Positions 34,873 through 44,698 are shown, numbered from the stretch's first letter. The stretch: 64,000 nucleotides of DNA from Arthrobacter alkaliphilus (GCF_021483235.1 NZ_JAKEEC010000011.1:1-64000), one strand, 5' to 3'. Program-made: numbers and translations. The notes: generated by a model not told the origin, from the letters alone.

Positions 34873-35484
34873 TCAGCAGTCTTTCAGCAATCGCGTGACG
34901 AGCTCGCGCCATGACGCCGCCAGGCGCTCAGGCGCGACCCGGTGGGCGTGGAGGGCATGGAGCATGCGCTCCGGATCCAGTGTGGCGCCGAGGGAGAGAG
35001 CCAGAAGCCAAGGATCGCGGTCAAGGCCCGCTTCCCGCAGCAGCATCTCGATGTGCCGGTGCCACACAACCACCGGCGGGGCGTCGTGCCGGTTTTGCGG
35101 GGAATGCTCTGCCGCTGCACGCGCCAACTCGCCGTACTCTTCGACATATCTGATGCGCGCTTCGCCGAAAGCAATAAGGCGTTCAAGTGGTGGAGCTCCG
35201 GGGCCGAGCGGCGGCGGACCGAAGATGAAATTGCGCTGGAATTCCGCTTCGGCATCGCTCAGCAGGGTCATCATGAGTCCTGCACGGCTGCCGAAACGCC
35301 GGAAGACCGTTCCCTTCCCGACGTCCGCCCGGCACGCGAGCATGTCCATCGTGACGGCGTCCACTCCGTGTTCGGCCACGAGATCCCTGGCAGCTTGGAG
35401 GAGCCGTTCGCGGTTACGCGCGGCGTCACTGCGCTCCGGCTGCGTTCCGGAAGGCGAACCGGGCCGGATGGGGATGAGGCTCAC
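34873..35484 (-). CDS. TetR family transcriptional regulator
   Basis: The 203-residue protein has an HTH at about 20-65 (RLLQAARDLVAEHGVDAVTM, then ADVGKGTVFRRFGSRAGLMM). It diverges from the FMN reductase gene at 35608, with a near-perfect operator in the intergenic region. This arrangement suggests it represses the reductase, itself or both in response to a small molecule. Confidence 0.9.
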   Translation of the reverse strand: MSLIPIRPGSPSGTQPERSDAARNRERLLQAARDLVAEHGVDAVTMDMLACRADVGKGTVFRRFGSRAGLMMTLLSDAEAEFQRNFIFGPPPLGPGAPPLERLIAFGEARIRYVEEYGELARAAAEHSPQNRHDAPPVVVWHRHIEMLLREAGLDRDPWLLALSLGATLDPERMLHALHAHRVAPERLAASWRELVTRLLKDC

Positions 35485-35509
35485 AGCAACATTCTAGCCA
35501 TGGGAATAT

Positions 35510-35531
35510 TAAGCGGACCGCAGTCCGTTTA
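35510..35531. promoter_or_regulatory. TetR operator between the regulator and the FMN reductase
   Basis: TAAGCGGAC (35510-35518), CGCA, GTCCGTTTA (35523-35531): arms match at 8 of 9 positions. It is centred 37 bp upstream of the regulator and 88 bp upstream of the reductase. Sites of the form CGGAC-N4-GTCCG are typical of TetR repressors. Confidence 0.7.
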
Positions 35532-35607
35532 GACTCTACGAAGGCAGCAAAAGCCTCCAAAACCGAGCGTCCGCGGCTCCGCCCGCGGCCACACCCAAGG
35601 AGTTCCC

Positions 35608-36174
35608 ATGTCCAAGAACACCGTTCTCGCCCTTGTTGGCAGCCTCCGTGCCGATTCCCACAACCGCAAGCTCGCCGAAGCCATCCAACTCAACGCCCCG
35701 GAAAACGTTGAAGTACAGATCCACGGCTCCCTCGGCGTCATCCCGTTCTACAACGAAGACATCGACGTCGAAGGCCAGGTTCCCGCCGAAGCCGCAGCCC
35801 TCCGCGCCGCAGCCGAACAGGCCGACGCGATCCTGCTGGTCACCCCGGAGCACAACGGCACCATGCCGGCATCCCTCAAGAACGCCATCGACTGGCTGTC
35901 CCGCCCGTACGGCGCGGGCGCGCTGGCAGGCAAGCCGACCGCCGTCGTCGGCACCGCCTTTGGCCAGTTCGGCGGCGTCTGGGCACAGGACGAGGCCCGC
36001 AAGGCAGCCGGCATCGCCGGCGCCAAGGTTCTCGAGGACGTCAAGCTTGCCGTTCCCGGCTCCATGATCCGTTTCGCTGAACTGCACCCGAAGGACGACG
36101 CCGAAGTCGTTGAGCAGATCAAGGCCATCTTCGAGCCGCTGACTGCCGTTCAGGATGAAGAAGCTGCCGCATAA
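35608..36174 (+). CDS. NAD(P)H-dependent FMN reductase
   Basis: The 188-residue flavodoxin-fold enzyme has the phosphate-binding motif ALVGSLRADSHNRKLAEAI and the family signature TPEHNGTMPASLKNAIDWLS. It probably reduces FMN, quinones or azo compounds with NADPH. AAGGAG precedes the ATG. It is monocistronic with a textbook terminator, and probably controlled by the divergent TetR. Confidence 0.93.
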   Translation: MSKNTVLALVGSLRADSHNRKLAEAIQLNAPENVEVQIHGSLGVIPFYNEDIDVEGQVPAEAAALRAAAEQADAILLVTPEHNGTMPASLKNAIDWLSRPYGAGALAGKPTAVVGTAFGQFGGVWAQDEARKAAGIAGAKVLEDVKLAVPGSMIRFAELHPKDDAEVVEQIKAIFEPLTAVQDEEAAA

Positions 36175-36184
36175 TCCTGCGGAG

Positions 36185-36224
36185 ATGCCCCCGTTCCGCC
36201 GCGAGGCTGGGCGGGGGCATTTTT
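36185..36224 (+). terminator. Intrinsic terminator of the FMN reductase gene
   Basis: ATGCCCCCG (36185-36193) pairs with CGGGGGCAT (36212-36220), directly followed by TTTT. It lies 10 bp after the stop. Confidence 0.93.
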
Positions 36225-36366
36225 ATGCGCGCATGGCCAGGCACCGCTACCAATCCGTGACTGAGCTGAGGCCGAACCGTCATGGTCCAAGGGGTCTCCG
36301 CCCGCATGCCCGCCCGTAACCTTGAGTTACGGACCAGGGGTCATCAGGACAAGTTCGGGAGCTGTC

Positions 36367-37095
36367 ATGCGGATCGGACGCGGCGTGAAATGCACGACGG
36401 CGATCGCCGCGCTGTGGCTATCCCTCGCTCCCAGCCTGGCTGGCTGCGCTTCCCCCGACGGCGGCGCTCCGGCCGGGTCACGCTCCGCGTGGCCAGCCTC
36501 GCCCGGCTTCATCCAGTCGACTCAGGAGCCCGTAGCCGGGCCGGTTCCCGCACCCCTCCCGGCGCCTCCGCCGTATGTCAACGCACCAACCACGGCCTCG
36601 CGGCCAACCACGGCGTCGCGCCCAACCACGGCCAGCCCGCAAGAACCGGCGAGCGGGTCGGTTCAGATGCCGCTTCCCAGCACCGGCGAATCTACCGGGA
36701 CCTCCGTCTATTTCGTGGCGATCGGCGACGGCGGCAGCCACGGCATGCGGTTCGGCTGTGGCGACAGCCTCGTGGCAGTCCACGTCACCGCTCCTTCGGG
36801 TAGCGACGTGCTGGCCATGGCGATGGGGCAATTGTTGGCGCCGCCGGACGGCGCGGCGTCGCGGGCAGGTTTGTACAACGCACTCTCGGGCTCCGCGCTG
36901 CGCTATGTTTCGGGCTATCTCGACGGCACCACCGCCGTCGTGAACCTGAGCGGTTCACTTCATGCTGGCGGGGTGTGTGACACCCCGCGGATCGAGGCGC
37001 AGCTGGCGCAAACCGCGGTGGCGGCCACGGGCGCGTCGCAGGCCGAGATCTACATCGACGGGAATGCCCTGACGGATCTCCTGAGTTTGCGCTGA
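36367..37095 (+). CDS. GerMN-domain lipoprotein
   Basis: The 242-residue protein has a lipoprotein signal peptide with lipobox LAGC (Cys at about residue 27). A proline-rich linker holding the short repeat TTASRPTTASRP (about 75-90) follows, then a GerMN domain (about 112-240: TSVYFVAIGDGG, VSGYLDGTTAVVNLSGSL, AEIYIDGNAL). Such lipoproteins occur widely in actinobacteria, some tied to wall or signalling functions. ATG 36367 follows GGGAG. It converges with the next gene. Confidence 0.85.
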   Translation: MRIGRGVKCTTAIAALWLSLAPSLAGCASPDGGAPAGSRSAWPASPGFIQSTQEPVAGPVPAPLPAPPPYVNAPTTASRPTTASRPTTASPQEPASGSVQMPLPSTGESTGTSVYFVAIGDGGSHGMRFGCGDSLVAVHVTAPSGSDVLAMAMGQLLAPPDGAASRAGLYNALSGSALRYVSGYLDGTTAVVNLSGSLHAGGVCDTPRIEAQLAQTAVAATGASQAEIYIDGNALTDLLSLR

Positions 37096-37102
37096 AGCCG
37101 GG

Positions 37103-37930
37103 TCACTCGAAGATCGCGTCCATGTCCGCGTAGCTCCGGCTCGCGGCGAGCCCCGACCAGTTTCCGTCGCCGAGAATTTCAACGGCCAGCCTGGAAACAG
37201 CCGCATACGCCGCCCTGGCTGTGCCGCCGCCGATGCTGATTCGCCGCACACCGGCGTCGTGCAGTTCACCGGGCGAGGGCGAGCCCACGCCCGCCAGCGC
37301 ATTGAGAGGCAGGCTGATCCGCCGGGAAAGTTCGTGCAGGACATGGAGATCCGCCAACCCGGGCACGAATATTCCATCCGCTCCCGCATTCTGGTAGGCC
37401 TCTGCGCGGCGCAGCGTTTCTTCGTACGCAGTATCCGGAAACTCTCCGGACCAGTAGGTGTCGGTTCGGGCATTGATAAACAGCCGGACGCCCGCGTCGT
37501 CAGCCGTCCGCCTGATCAGCGCGATGCGCTTGGAGTGTTCCGAGATATCGCTCAGTGGTTGTTCGGCCGAGTCCTCAATGTTGATTCCGACGGCACCCGC
37601 GTCCAGCACTGCCCGAACGGTGGCTTGGAGTTCTTCGTCGGTGCGGCCGTACCCCGTCTCGATATCCGCGGTCACAGGCAAACGGGTGGCCTTAGCAATC
37701 CGGGCCAGCGCTTCCATCGCGAGGTGCCGCGGAAGGTGGTTCCCGTCCTGGTACCCCAGGCTCCAGGAGATAGCCGAGCTGGAGGTGGCCACCGCCGTCG
37801 CGCCCGCCGCCTCGACCATGCGCGCAGATGCCGCGTCCCACGCATTCACCAATACCAACGGTGCATGCGGCGCAGCATGGAGCTGGTGGAAGCGAAGAGC
37901 CATGGAGTCGAGTTCGGGATGCGTCGTCAT
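37103..37930 (-). CDS. Isocitrate lyase / PEP mutase superfamily protein
   Basis: The 275-residue TIM-barrel protein has superfamily features: NAWDAASARMVEAAGATAVA at the N-terminus, DIETGYG metal-site loop, and GAVGINIEDS. The KKCGH motif of true isocitrate lyase is absent, so it is more likely a C-C or C-P lyase or hydrolase of the PEP-mutase group. ATG 37930 lacks a strong ribosome site. It is divergent from the aminotransferase gene at 38045. Confidence 0.87.
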   Translation of the reverse strand: MTTHPELDSMALRFHQLHAAPHAPLVLVNAWDAASARMVEAAGATAVATSSSAISWSLGYQDGNHLPRHLAMEALARIAKATRLPVTADIETGYGRTDEELQATVRAVLDAGAVGINIEDSAEQPLSDISEHSKRIALIRRTADDAGVRLFINARTDTYWSGEFPDTAYEETLRRAEAYQNAGADGIFVPGLADLHVLHELSRRISLPLNALAGVGSPSPGELHDAGVRRISIGGGTARAAYAAVSRLAVEILGDGNWSGLAASRSYADMDAIFE

Positions 37931-38044
37931 GGCTCTATTCCAGCCTTCCCGTGTCCCGACGTAAAGCAATTCGCATCGCAAATCCCGAAATCGGGATGAA
38001 ACATCCGTTGCTCATTTGGCAACTCCGGGGAGTATCCTTTCAGT

Positions 38045-39352
38045 GTGACCCACGAAACATTGGATGCCGGGCCCGAGCTGCCCGCGGAAGCAATCGACGC
38101 AATTGAGCGCGCAGCAACTGCCGCCCACCGCCACGAGGGACTTTTCTCGGAGCGCGCCGCCAACATCAAGCAGTCCGCCGTGCGGGACGTGTTCGACATT
38201 TCAATGCGCGCGGGGCTGGTCTCCCTCGCCGGCGGAAACCCCTACCTGCAGTCCCTGCCGCTCGACAAGCTGGGCCAAACCGCCGCGCGCATCATCGCGG
38301 AAGAGGGCATGACGGCGCTGCAGTACGGCGGCGGACAGGGCACCGAAGAACTGCGCGCCCAAATCTGCGAGATCATGGCCGCCGAGGGCATCCTGGACGC
38401 CCGGCCGGAGAACGTGGTTATCACCGCGGGCTCGCAATCTGCGCAGGACGTGGCCACCAAGGTCTTCTGCAATCCCGGCGACGTGGTCCTCGTGGAGAAC
38501 CCCACCTACGTGGGCGCGCTGAACACCTTCGAGGCGTACCAGGTCCAGGTTGAGGCCGTGGACATGGACGACGACGGCTTGGTTCCGGAACTCCTGGAAG
38601 CCAAGATCGCGGCGCTCCAGGCCGAGGGCAAAGCCATCAAGTTCCTCTACACGATCCCCAACTTCAACAACCCGTCCGGCATCACGCTTGCTCCGGCGAG
38701 GCGGCAGCGCATCGTCGACATATGCAGCAAAGCGAATATTCTCGTGCTGGAGGACAACCCCTACGGCCTCCTGCGTTTCGACGGCAAGCCATTGGAACCA
38801 ATGCGGGCTGCAAATGAGCACGACGTGATCTATATGGGTTCGTTCTCCAAAATCTTTGCCCCCGGGCTGCGCATCGGATGGGCCCTTGTACCCGAGCACT
38901 TGCAGCGGCGCTTCTACCTGGCTTCGGAAGCCGTGACCTTGTGCCCGCCCACCCTGAACCAGATGATCATCTCGGCATATCTTCGCGACTATGACTGGCG
39001 CGGGCAGATTGACACCTACCGGGCCCTGTACGAGGAGCGCTGCAATGCCCTGCTGGTGGCGCTCGAAGAGCACATGCCCTCCGGGCTCACTTGGACCAGG
39101 CCGGACGGCGGGTTCTTCGTATGGGTCACTCTGCCCGAGGGCGTTGACACGTATCCGCTACTTAAGAAGGCGATCGAGGCGGGGGTCGTGTTCATCCCCG
39201 GCGCGGCGTTCACACACTCGGACGAACCATCCAACAAACTGAGGTTGGCTTTCAGCGCAGTGCCACCGGAGGCCATCGCCGAAGGCGTCCGCCGATTGGC
39301 GCCGGTCTTGCAAGAAGCCATTGATGTCATCAGCAAAGGAGCAGAGATATGA
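38045..39352 (+). CDS. PLP-dependent aminotransferase (2-aminoadipate / MocR-like class I)
   Basis: The 435-residue fold-type I aminotransferase has substrate/PLP motifs YGGGQGTEELRAQICEIMA, ENPTYVGALNTFEAY, TIPNFNNPSG, and the PLP lysine in YMGSFSKIFAPGLRIGW. It has no N-terminal GntR domain, so it is an enzyme rather than a MocR regulator. The closest group by pattern is KAT/aminoadipate-type transaminases. The start is GTG at 38045 without a ribosome site; a leaderless mRNA is possible. It overlaps the UspA gene by 4 bp. Confidence 0.9.
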   Translation: MTHETLDAGPELPAEAIDAIERAATAAHRHEGLFSERAANIKQSAVRDVFDISMRAGLVSLAGGNPYLQSLPLDKLGQTAARIIAEEGMTALQYGGGQGTEELRAQICEIMAAEGILDARPENVVITAGSQSAQDVATKVFCNPGDVVLVENPTYVGALNTFEAYQVQVEAVDMDDDGLVPELLEAKIAALQAEGKAIKFLYTIPNFNNPSGITLAPARRQRIVDICSKANILVLEDNPYGLLRFDGKPLEPMRAANEHDVIYMGSFSKIFAPGLRIGWALVPEHLQRRFYLASEAVTLCPPTLNQMIISAYLRDYDWRGQIDTYRALYEERCNALLVALEEHMPSGLTWTRPDGGFFVWVTLPEGVDTYPLLKKAIEAGVVFIPGAAFTHSDEPSNKLRLAFSAVPPEAIAEGVRRLAPVLQEAIDVISKGAEI

Positions 39353-39777
39353 GCGGAATAGTCCTCGTCGGAGTCGACGGCAGCGTGACGGCGAGAAGGG
39401 CCGCCGATTCGGCAAAGAATTTGGCGACCGCCCTGGGTGCGGAGCTGCGCGTAATCACCGCTTTTGAAGGCACCCACGTGGAGGTCGTCGAAAGCGGCGG
39501 CGACAAGTGGATCCTCTCGGACGCCGACGCCGCGGAGAAGGTGGCCAGCAAAGTCGCCGCCGAACTCGCCTCCGAGCAATTGACCACCAGCTACGGGGCC
39601 GTCTTCGGCAAAGCCGGAGAGGCCTTGGTCAAGGAAGCCGAACGGGTGGGCGCCCAAGTGATCGTGGTCGGTAATCGCCGCATGCAGGGCCTCGCCAGGG
39701 TTCTCGGCAGTGTTGCGAACTCGGTGGCGCACAATGCACCGTGCGACGTCTACATCGCCAAGACAGACGAACCGTAA
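39349..39777 (+). CDS. Universal stress protein (UspA family)
   Basis: This is a 142-residue single-Usp-domain protein: VLVGVDGSVTARRAADSA at the N-terminus and the ATP-loop pattern VVGNRRMQGLARVLGSVANS at the C-terminus. ATP-binding type is likely. Its ATG overlaps the aminotransferase stop (ATGA), so it is translated as part of that operon. Confidence 0.92.
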   Translation: MSGIVLVGVDGSVTARRAADSAKNLATALGAELRVITAFEGTHVEVVESGGDKWILSDADAAEKVASKVAAELASEQLTTSYGAVFGKAGEALVKEAERVGAQVIVVGNRRMQGLARVLGSVANSVAHNAPCDVYIAKTDEP

Positions 39778-39790
39778 GGGACTCCCGGAC

Positions 39791-39808
39791 CCCCGTCGTT
39801 TGACGGGG
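39791..39808 (+). terminator. Short hairpin after the UspA gene
   Basis: CCCCGTC (39791-39797) pairs with GACGGGG (39802-39808) around GTTT, 14 bp after the stop. There is no T tract, so it is a weak terminator candidate. Confidence 0.45.
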
Positions 39809-39943
39809 ATCACCCGGTGTGGTGGGCGGTCTCACCCTGATTCCGGGCCGTTTTGGGCCTTGGCACCAGGGCGCCGCCGATAAAATTGGAGTGGCCCCCA
39901 AGGGCGCGAGCCGCCCATCACATCGACCCGTAGGGGATCCCTT

Positions 39944-40282
39944 TTGCTTACTCTGCAGCCGCGCCAACGCGTCGGACACGACATCCTGCTCGCGCGCCAT
40001 GGCAACCACATCAGCTCCATGCGCTTCGACCGGGCAAATGACCGGATCGTGGCAATTCTCGACGACGGCTCAGTGGACAGCGCTCCGAACATGATCTCCC
40101 CGTTCCTCCAGATGCCGGAGACGTTCCGCAGCATCCTTCGCTCGGACTGGAAGTTGCTGCTTGTGGTTGCTTCCGCGATGCTCGCGGTCGGAGCCCTGGC
40201 CATGGTGCTGTCATTGGGGATGATCGGCAGCATGAACGACCAGCAACTGCGCGACCTCGCGCTCAGCTACACGTCCTACTAG
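39944..40282 (+). CDS. Hypothetical membrane-anchored protein
   Basis: The 112-residue protein has a soluble N-terminal part (MRFDRANDRIVAILDDGSVD), then a linker, one hydrophobic segment (about 72-95) and a short tail. The start is TTG at 39944 with AGGGG 8 nt upstream. No family was recognised. It converges with the PAP2 gene, stop codons overlapping. Confidence 0.6.
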   Translation: MLTLQPRQRVGHDILLARHGNHISSMRFDRANDRIVAILDDGSVDSAPNMISPFLQMPETFRSILRSDWKLLLVVASAMLAVGALAMVLSLGMIGSMNDQQLRDLALSYTSY

Positions 40283-40868
40283 CTCAGCCAACCCCGCAGG
40301 ACCCACCAAAGTCCCGCGATGACCACCCCGCCGAACAGCGAGCCGGCGACCACCTGGCCGCGGGTATGGTCCCCCAGGACGACGCGGGACCAGCCGACGG
40401 CAGGAACCAGAAGCATCAGCGGCAACCACGCCGGCCCGAACATGAGGGCCACGATGACTCCGGCCGCCGAAATTGCCGAGGCATGACCGCTGATTTTCCA
40501 CGCGAGGCTTACTGCAGCCAACACCGTGATGCCGCCAATCAGCGCAAGGATCATCGCTGACACGCTTGCCGGCGCGTGAATGAGGTTGAGGACCACCAGC
40601 CCCGCGATCACGGACACGAGCGCAAGCATCAGAATGGGCACGCGGTCCTTGCGGTCGCTGACGTGGTGGTCGCTGAGCCTACCAAGCCGAACCAGGACCA
40701 AAATGAGGGCCAGCGGCAGCACGCAGACAAAGAGCGCGCCAGGACACCGAACCATATGGTCCCCGGAAACCCCGGATCCACCGCGGGGCTGATAAGCAGC
40801 AAGACCGCGACGACGGCCGGCGGCTGGAAGACTTCCGTCAGGACCCGGGCGACCTGCCGCTCAGTCAA
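40279..40868 (-). pseudogene. PAP2-family phosphatase-like membrane gene disrupted by a frameshift
   Basis: Two reading frames together make one actinobacterial PAP2-like protein. The N-terminal part (RQVARVLTEVFQPPAVVAVL to TIWFGVLA) runs from TTG 40868 to about 40742. The C-terminal part (LFVCVLPLALILVLVRLG to HTRGQVVAGSLFGG) continues in the -1 frame to 40279. Adding one base in the GGCGCGC tract near 40738-40743 would join them as WFGVLAALFVCVL. It overlaps the E2 gene stop by 8 bp. Explanations are a recent mutation, a sequencing error, or less likely a programmed shift. Confidence 0.75.
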
Positions 40869-42405
40869 GCAGCAGGGCCGGTTCTTCGAGAATGGATGCG
40901 ACGTCGGCCATGAAACGGGCGGAGAGGTCCCCGTCCACCACACGGTGATCGAACGAACCGCCCAGCGTCGTGATCCAGCGGGGGATCACCTCGCCGTCGA
41001 GCACCCAAGGCTTTTGCTTGATGGTGCCGAACGCAACGATCGCCACCTCACCGGGGTTGATGATGGGCGTTCCAGTGTCGATGCCCAGGGCGCCGATGTT
41101 CGTGATGGTCAGCGAGCCGCCCTGCATCTGTGAAGGCTGGGTCTTGCCCGCCCGGGCCGTGCTGGCCAACTCGTTCAGGGCCAGCGCCAATTCCTTGAGG
41201 GAAAGGTCCTGGGCATCCTTGATGTTCGGCACCATGAGCCCGCGCGGCGTAGCCGCTGCAATACCCAGGTTCATGTAGTGCTTGACGTGGATCTCCGCGT
41301 TGCCGTTACCGTCGGCGTTCTCCACCCAGGTCGCGTTGACGCTGGGATTGCGCGCCGCAGCCCAGATCACGGCCTTCGAGAGGATCAGCAGCGGCGACAC
41401 CTTGATGCCCTCGAAGTCCCTGGAGGCCTTGAGCCGCTTGACGAATTCCATGGTGCGGCTGGCGTCCACATCAACGAAGATGCTCACGTGCGGCGCCGTG
41501 AAGGCCGACTCCACCATGGCCTTGGCCGTGGCCCTGCGGACGCCCTTGACCGGGATCCGTTCCACTCGCTGGTCCTGCGGTTTCCTGGAGGCCGCCCAGA
41601 ACTTGTCTGCCTTGTCCACCTCGGCATCGCGCTGCGACTGGTAGCTGACCACATCCTCGCGGGTCACTTCGCCGCGGGCTCCCGTGGCCACGACGTCGGC
41701 CAGGTCGATCCCGAGTTCACGGGCGATCTTGCGCACGGGAGGCTTGGCCAGGACCCGGTTGACGAGGCCGCTGACAGCTACGCCGAGCCTTGTGGGTCCC
41801 GGCGCTTGGCTTGCGGTTGCGGGGCTTGCGGTGGCGGTTGCCTGTGCCGTGCTCGGCGCCGCGGTTGCGGGCTGCTCGGCAACGGGTTCCTGTGCCGTGC
41901 TCGGCGCCGCGGGAGCTGCACCTTCGGGACGCTTGCGCGGGCGACGCTTGACGGCGTCGGCCTTGGGGCCGGAGCCAACCAACGGGCTGGCGGCCGGACC
42001 GCCCTCGGATGTTCCGGCGTCGTCAGGCAACTTGCCGTACATCAAGGTCTCGACGATCTGTTCGGCAGCAGGCTCCGCGGGCGGCGCCGCTACTGCCGCC
42101 GAGGCGGGGGCCGGTTCGACCGCCGGTGAGGCCGTGGCCGGCGCGGGCTCCGATTCTCCCGGCGCGTTGTCCGAAATTCCGATGATCGCCGTTCCTACTT
42201 CAACCGTGACGCCCTCGGCAACGAGCAATTCCGCCACGGTGCCCGCATACGGGGACGGCAATTCCACCAAGGACTTGGCGGTTTCGATCTCGCAGATGAC
42301 GTCGTTGATGGCCACGGTGTCACCGGGCTTGACCTTCCAGGAGACAACTTCCGCCTCGGTCAGGCCTTCGCCGACATCCGGCAGGTTGAATTTCTTAACA
42401 GTCAC
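40861..42405 (-). CDS. bkdC: 2-oxoacid dehydrogenase E2 (dihydrolipoyl acyltransferase), branched-chain type
   Basis: The 514-residue protein has an N-terminal lipoyl domain (about 1-78; lipoyl Lys in [14 protein letters not shown]), an Ala/Pro-rich linker (about 80-190), a peripheral-subunit binding domain ([20 protein letters not shown]), and a C-terminal acyltransferase domain with [16 protein letters not shown]. It forms the core of the complex that converts branched-chain 2-oxoacids to acyl-CoA. It follows the E1 genes; no E3 gene is present here, so a shared lipoamide dehydrogenase encoded elsewhere is expected. Confidence 0.93.
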   Translation of the reverse strand: MTVKKFNLPDVGEGLTEAEVVSWKVKPGDTVAINDVICEIETAKSLVELPSPYAGTVAELLVAEGVTVEVGTAIIGISDNAPGESEPAPATASPAVEPAPASAAVAAPPAEPAAEQIVETLMYGKLPDDAGTSEGGPAASPLVGSGPKADAVKRRPRKRPEGAAPAAPSTAQEPVAEQPATAAPSTAQATATASPATASQAPGPTRLGVAVSGLVNRVLAKPPVRKIARELGIDLADVVATGARGEVTREDVVSYQSQRDAEVDKADKFWAASRKPQDQRVERIPVKGVRRATAKAMVESAFTAPHVSIFVDVDASRTMEFVKRLKASRDFEGIKVSPLLILSKAVIWAAARNPSVNATWVENADGNGNAEIHVKHYMNLGIAAATPRGLMVPNIKDAQDLSLKELALALNELASTARAGKTQPSQMQGGSLTITNIGALGIDTGTPIINPGEVAIVAFGTIKQKPWVLDGEVIPRWITTLGGSFDHRVVDGDLSARFMADVASILEEPALLLD

Positions 42406-42462
42406 TTGGGTCCTCGATCTCGGCTGGTCCGTCCGTTTGGCGGCGGATGCAATCAGGGGCGG

Positions 42463-43443
42463 CTAGTAGGACAGGGAGTGGTCCAGGGCTTCAAGGATCT
42501 TGTCGATGTCCGGCAAGTAGTCCTCTTCCACCTTCGCCACCGGATAAGGCATGTGGAAGCCGCCCACGCGGATCACCGGAGCCTCCAGGTGCAGGAAGGC
42601 CCGCTCACTGATCCGCGCAGAGATCTCGCCGCCGATCCCGCCGAAGGTAGGTGCTTCGTGCGCAACGATCAAGCGGCCTGTCTTCTTCACGGAAGCTGTG
42701 ACGGTGTCGAAGTCGATGGGTGAAATCGAGCGGAGGTCGATCACCTCGATGCTGCGCCCGTCCTCTTCCGCCGCCGCCGCGGCTGCCAGGGCAACCGGGA
42801 CCAGCGGCCCGTAAGCCACGATCGTGGCGTCGGAGCCTTCGCGCAGCACGTGCGCTTGGAACGGGTCCGACGCCGGTCCCGGGTTCTCGGTGTCCACCTC
42901 GCCCTTGAGCCAGTAGCGGCGCTTGGGTTCGAAGAAGATGACCGGGTCCGTGCAGTCAACGGCCTGCTGGATCATCCAGTAGGCGTCGTGGGCATTGGAC
43001 GGAGTAATGATGCGCAGGCCGGCCGTGTGGGCGAACAGCGCTTCTGGCGATTCCGAGTGGTGTTCGATCGAGCCGATGCCGCCGCCGTAGGGAATGCGGA
43101 TGACCACGGGAACTGTCAGCTTGCCACCGCTGCGCGAGTGCATCTTGGCCAATTGCGTGGTGATCTGGTTGAAGCCAGGGAACACAAAACCGTCGAACTG
43201 GATTTCACAGACGGGACGGTAGCCGCGCAAGGCCAGGCCAATGGCCGTGCCGACGATGCCGGACTCAGCCAGGGGGGTATCCACGACCCGGTCCGCACCG
43301 AACTCCCTGACGAGCCCGTCGGTTACCCGGTAGACACCGCCCAGCGGCCCGATGTCCTCGCCCATGAGCAAGGACTTCGGGTTGTTGGTGAGCGTGGCGC
43401 GCAAGCCTTCGTTGATGGCCTTGGCAATGGTCATGGTGGTCAT
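42463..43443 (-). CDS. bkdB: 2-oxoisovalerate dehydrogenase E1 beta subunit
   Basis: The 326-residue transketolase-type subunit has LLMGEDIGPLGGVYRVTDGL, DTPLAESGIVGTAIGLALRG, IPYGGGIGSIEHHSESPEAL and HEAPTFGGIGGEISARI, all characteristic of branched-chain E1 beta. Its ATG at 43443 shares a base with the E1 alpha stop (TGATG), showing translational coupling. It pairs with E1 alpha to decarboxylate 2-oxoacids using thiamine diphosphate. Confidence 0.94.
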   Translation of the reverse strand: MTTMTIAKAINEGLRATLTNNPKSLLMGEDIGPLGGVYRVTDGLVREFGADRVVDTPLAESGIVGTAIGLALRGYRPVCEIQFDGFVFPGFNQITTQLAKMHSRSGGKLTVPVVIRIPYGGGIGSIEHHSESPEALFAHTAGLRIITPSNAHDAYWMIQQAVDCTDPVIFFEPKRRYWLKGEVDTENPGPASDPFQAHVLREGSDATIVAYGPLVPVALAAAAAAEEDGRSIEVIDLRSISPIDFDTVTASVKKTGRLIVAHEAPTFGGIGGEISARISERAFLHLEAPVIRVGGFHMPYPVAKVEEDYLPDIDKILEALDHSLSY

Positions 43444-44651
43444 CAGTTGCCCGTCCCTTCTGCCTCGGCGCCTTCGAATCCGGCGGAGTATTCCTCGAAC
43501 CAAGCGAGTTCCTCGGCCACGAGCGGGTGTGGCTCGGCATAGACACCGGCGAACGACTCGCGGATGTCGGGACCCTGCAGGCTTTGCGTGGTGCTGCGGA
43601 CGTGTGCTGCGAGCTTGTCGCCGTCAACCCGGACTTGCTCAAAGAACGCGTCGTCGGCGAGGCCCTCGCTGCGGAGGTACTTCTCCAGCCGATCCAAGGG
43701 ATCCTTGCCCCGCCATGAAATCTCCTCGGCGGATTCGCGGTACTTGGTGGGATCGTCCGCGGTGGTGTGGGCACCGACGCGGTACGTGTACGCCTCGATG
43801 AGTACCGGGCCGCGGCCTTCGCGTGCGTGCTCAAGCGCCCACTCTGTGACCGCATGGACCGCGATGACGTCGTTGCCGTCCACCCGGATGCCCGGGAAGC
43901 CGTACCCCTTGGCGCGGTTGAACAGCGGAACCTTGGTCTGGACTTCGGTGGGGACTGAAATCGCCCAGTGGTTGTTTTGGCAGAAGAACACCACGGGGGC
44001 GTTGTAGGACGCCGCGAAGACCATGGATTCGTGGACGTCGCCTTCAGAGCTTGCACCGTCTCCGAAGTAGGCCACAACAGCGGCCTTGGGATCGTTGGAG
44101 CCATGGGCTTCCGCGAGCTTCTGGTCACGCTGGATTCCCATGGCGTAGCCAACCGAATGCAGCGTCTGGGCCGCAAGCACGAGGGTGTAGAGGTGGAAGT
44201 TGTTCTCGGTGGGGTCCCAGCCACCATTCGAAATCCCACGGAAGAGCTTCAGGAGTTCGGCGAGGTCCACATGACGGGTCAACGCGACGCCGTGCTCCCG
44301 GTATGTGGGGAAAATGTAGTCCTGCCGCTGGGTAGCACGCCCGGAACCGATCTGGGCGGCCTCCTGCCCCGTGAGGGGAACCCAAAGGGCCAGCTCGCCC
44401 TGGCGCTGGAGGGCCGTGGCTTCCTGGTCGAAGCGGCGGACCTTGGCCATGTCGGCGTAGAAACCCCGGAGCTGCTCGGGATCAAGGCGCTTGGCGTAGT
44501 CCGAGAAGATAGGATCCGTCCCGAGCTTGCCGTCCGGCCCCAGCAGCTGGATCATGTCGGCAGCGGGATCATTTGAAGCGCCTCCCGCCGGAGACTGCTG
44601 TTCCAGTCCCGTTCCGTTGATCCCGGGTGTGGGCAATTGAGGTGCGCCCAT
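43443..44651 (-). CDS. bkdA: 2-oxoisovalerate dehydrogenase E1 alpha subunit
   Basis: The 402-residue thiamine-diphosphate enzyme has the ThDP motif beginning YFGDGASSEGDVHESMVFA and continuing with QNNHWAISVP, plus the phosphorylation-loop-like TYRVGAHTTADDPTKYR. ATG 44651 follows AAGGAG at good spacing. It is the first gene of the bkd operon; two dyads lie just upstream. Confidence 0.94.
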   Translation of the reverse strand: MGAPQLPTPGINGTGLEQQSPAGGASNDPAADMIQLLGPDGKLGTDPIFSDYAKRLDPEQLRGFYADMAKVRRFDQEATALQRQGELALWVPLTGQEAAQIGSGRATQRQDYIFPTYREHGVALTRHVDLAELLKLFRGISNGGWDPTENNFHLYTLVLAAQTLHSVGYAMGIQRDQKLAEAHGSNDPKAAVVAYFGDGASSEGDVHESMVFAASYNAPVVFFCQNNHWAISVPTEVQTKVPLFNRAKGYGFPGIRVDGNDVIAVHAVTEWALEHAREGRGPVLIEAYTYRVGAHTTADDPTKYRESAEEISWRGKDPLDRLEKYLRSEGLADDAFFEQVRVDGDKLAAHVRSTTQSLQGPDIRESFAGVYAEPHPLVAEELAWFEEYSAGFEGAEAEGTGN

Positions 44652-44698
44652 TCCGTCTCCTTGCCTGCCGCAGCTGACGCTGAGCAATATTCGCTGAT

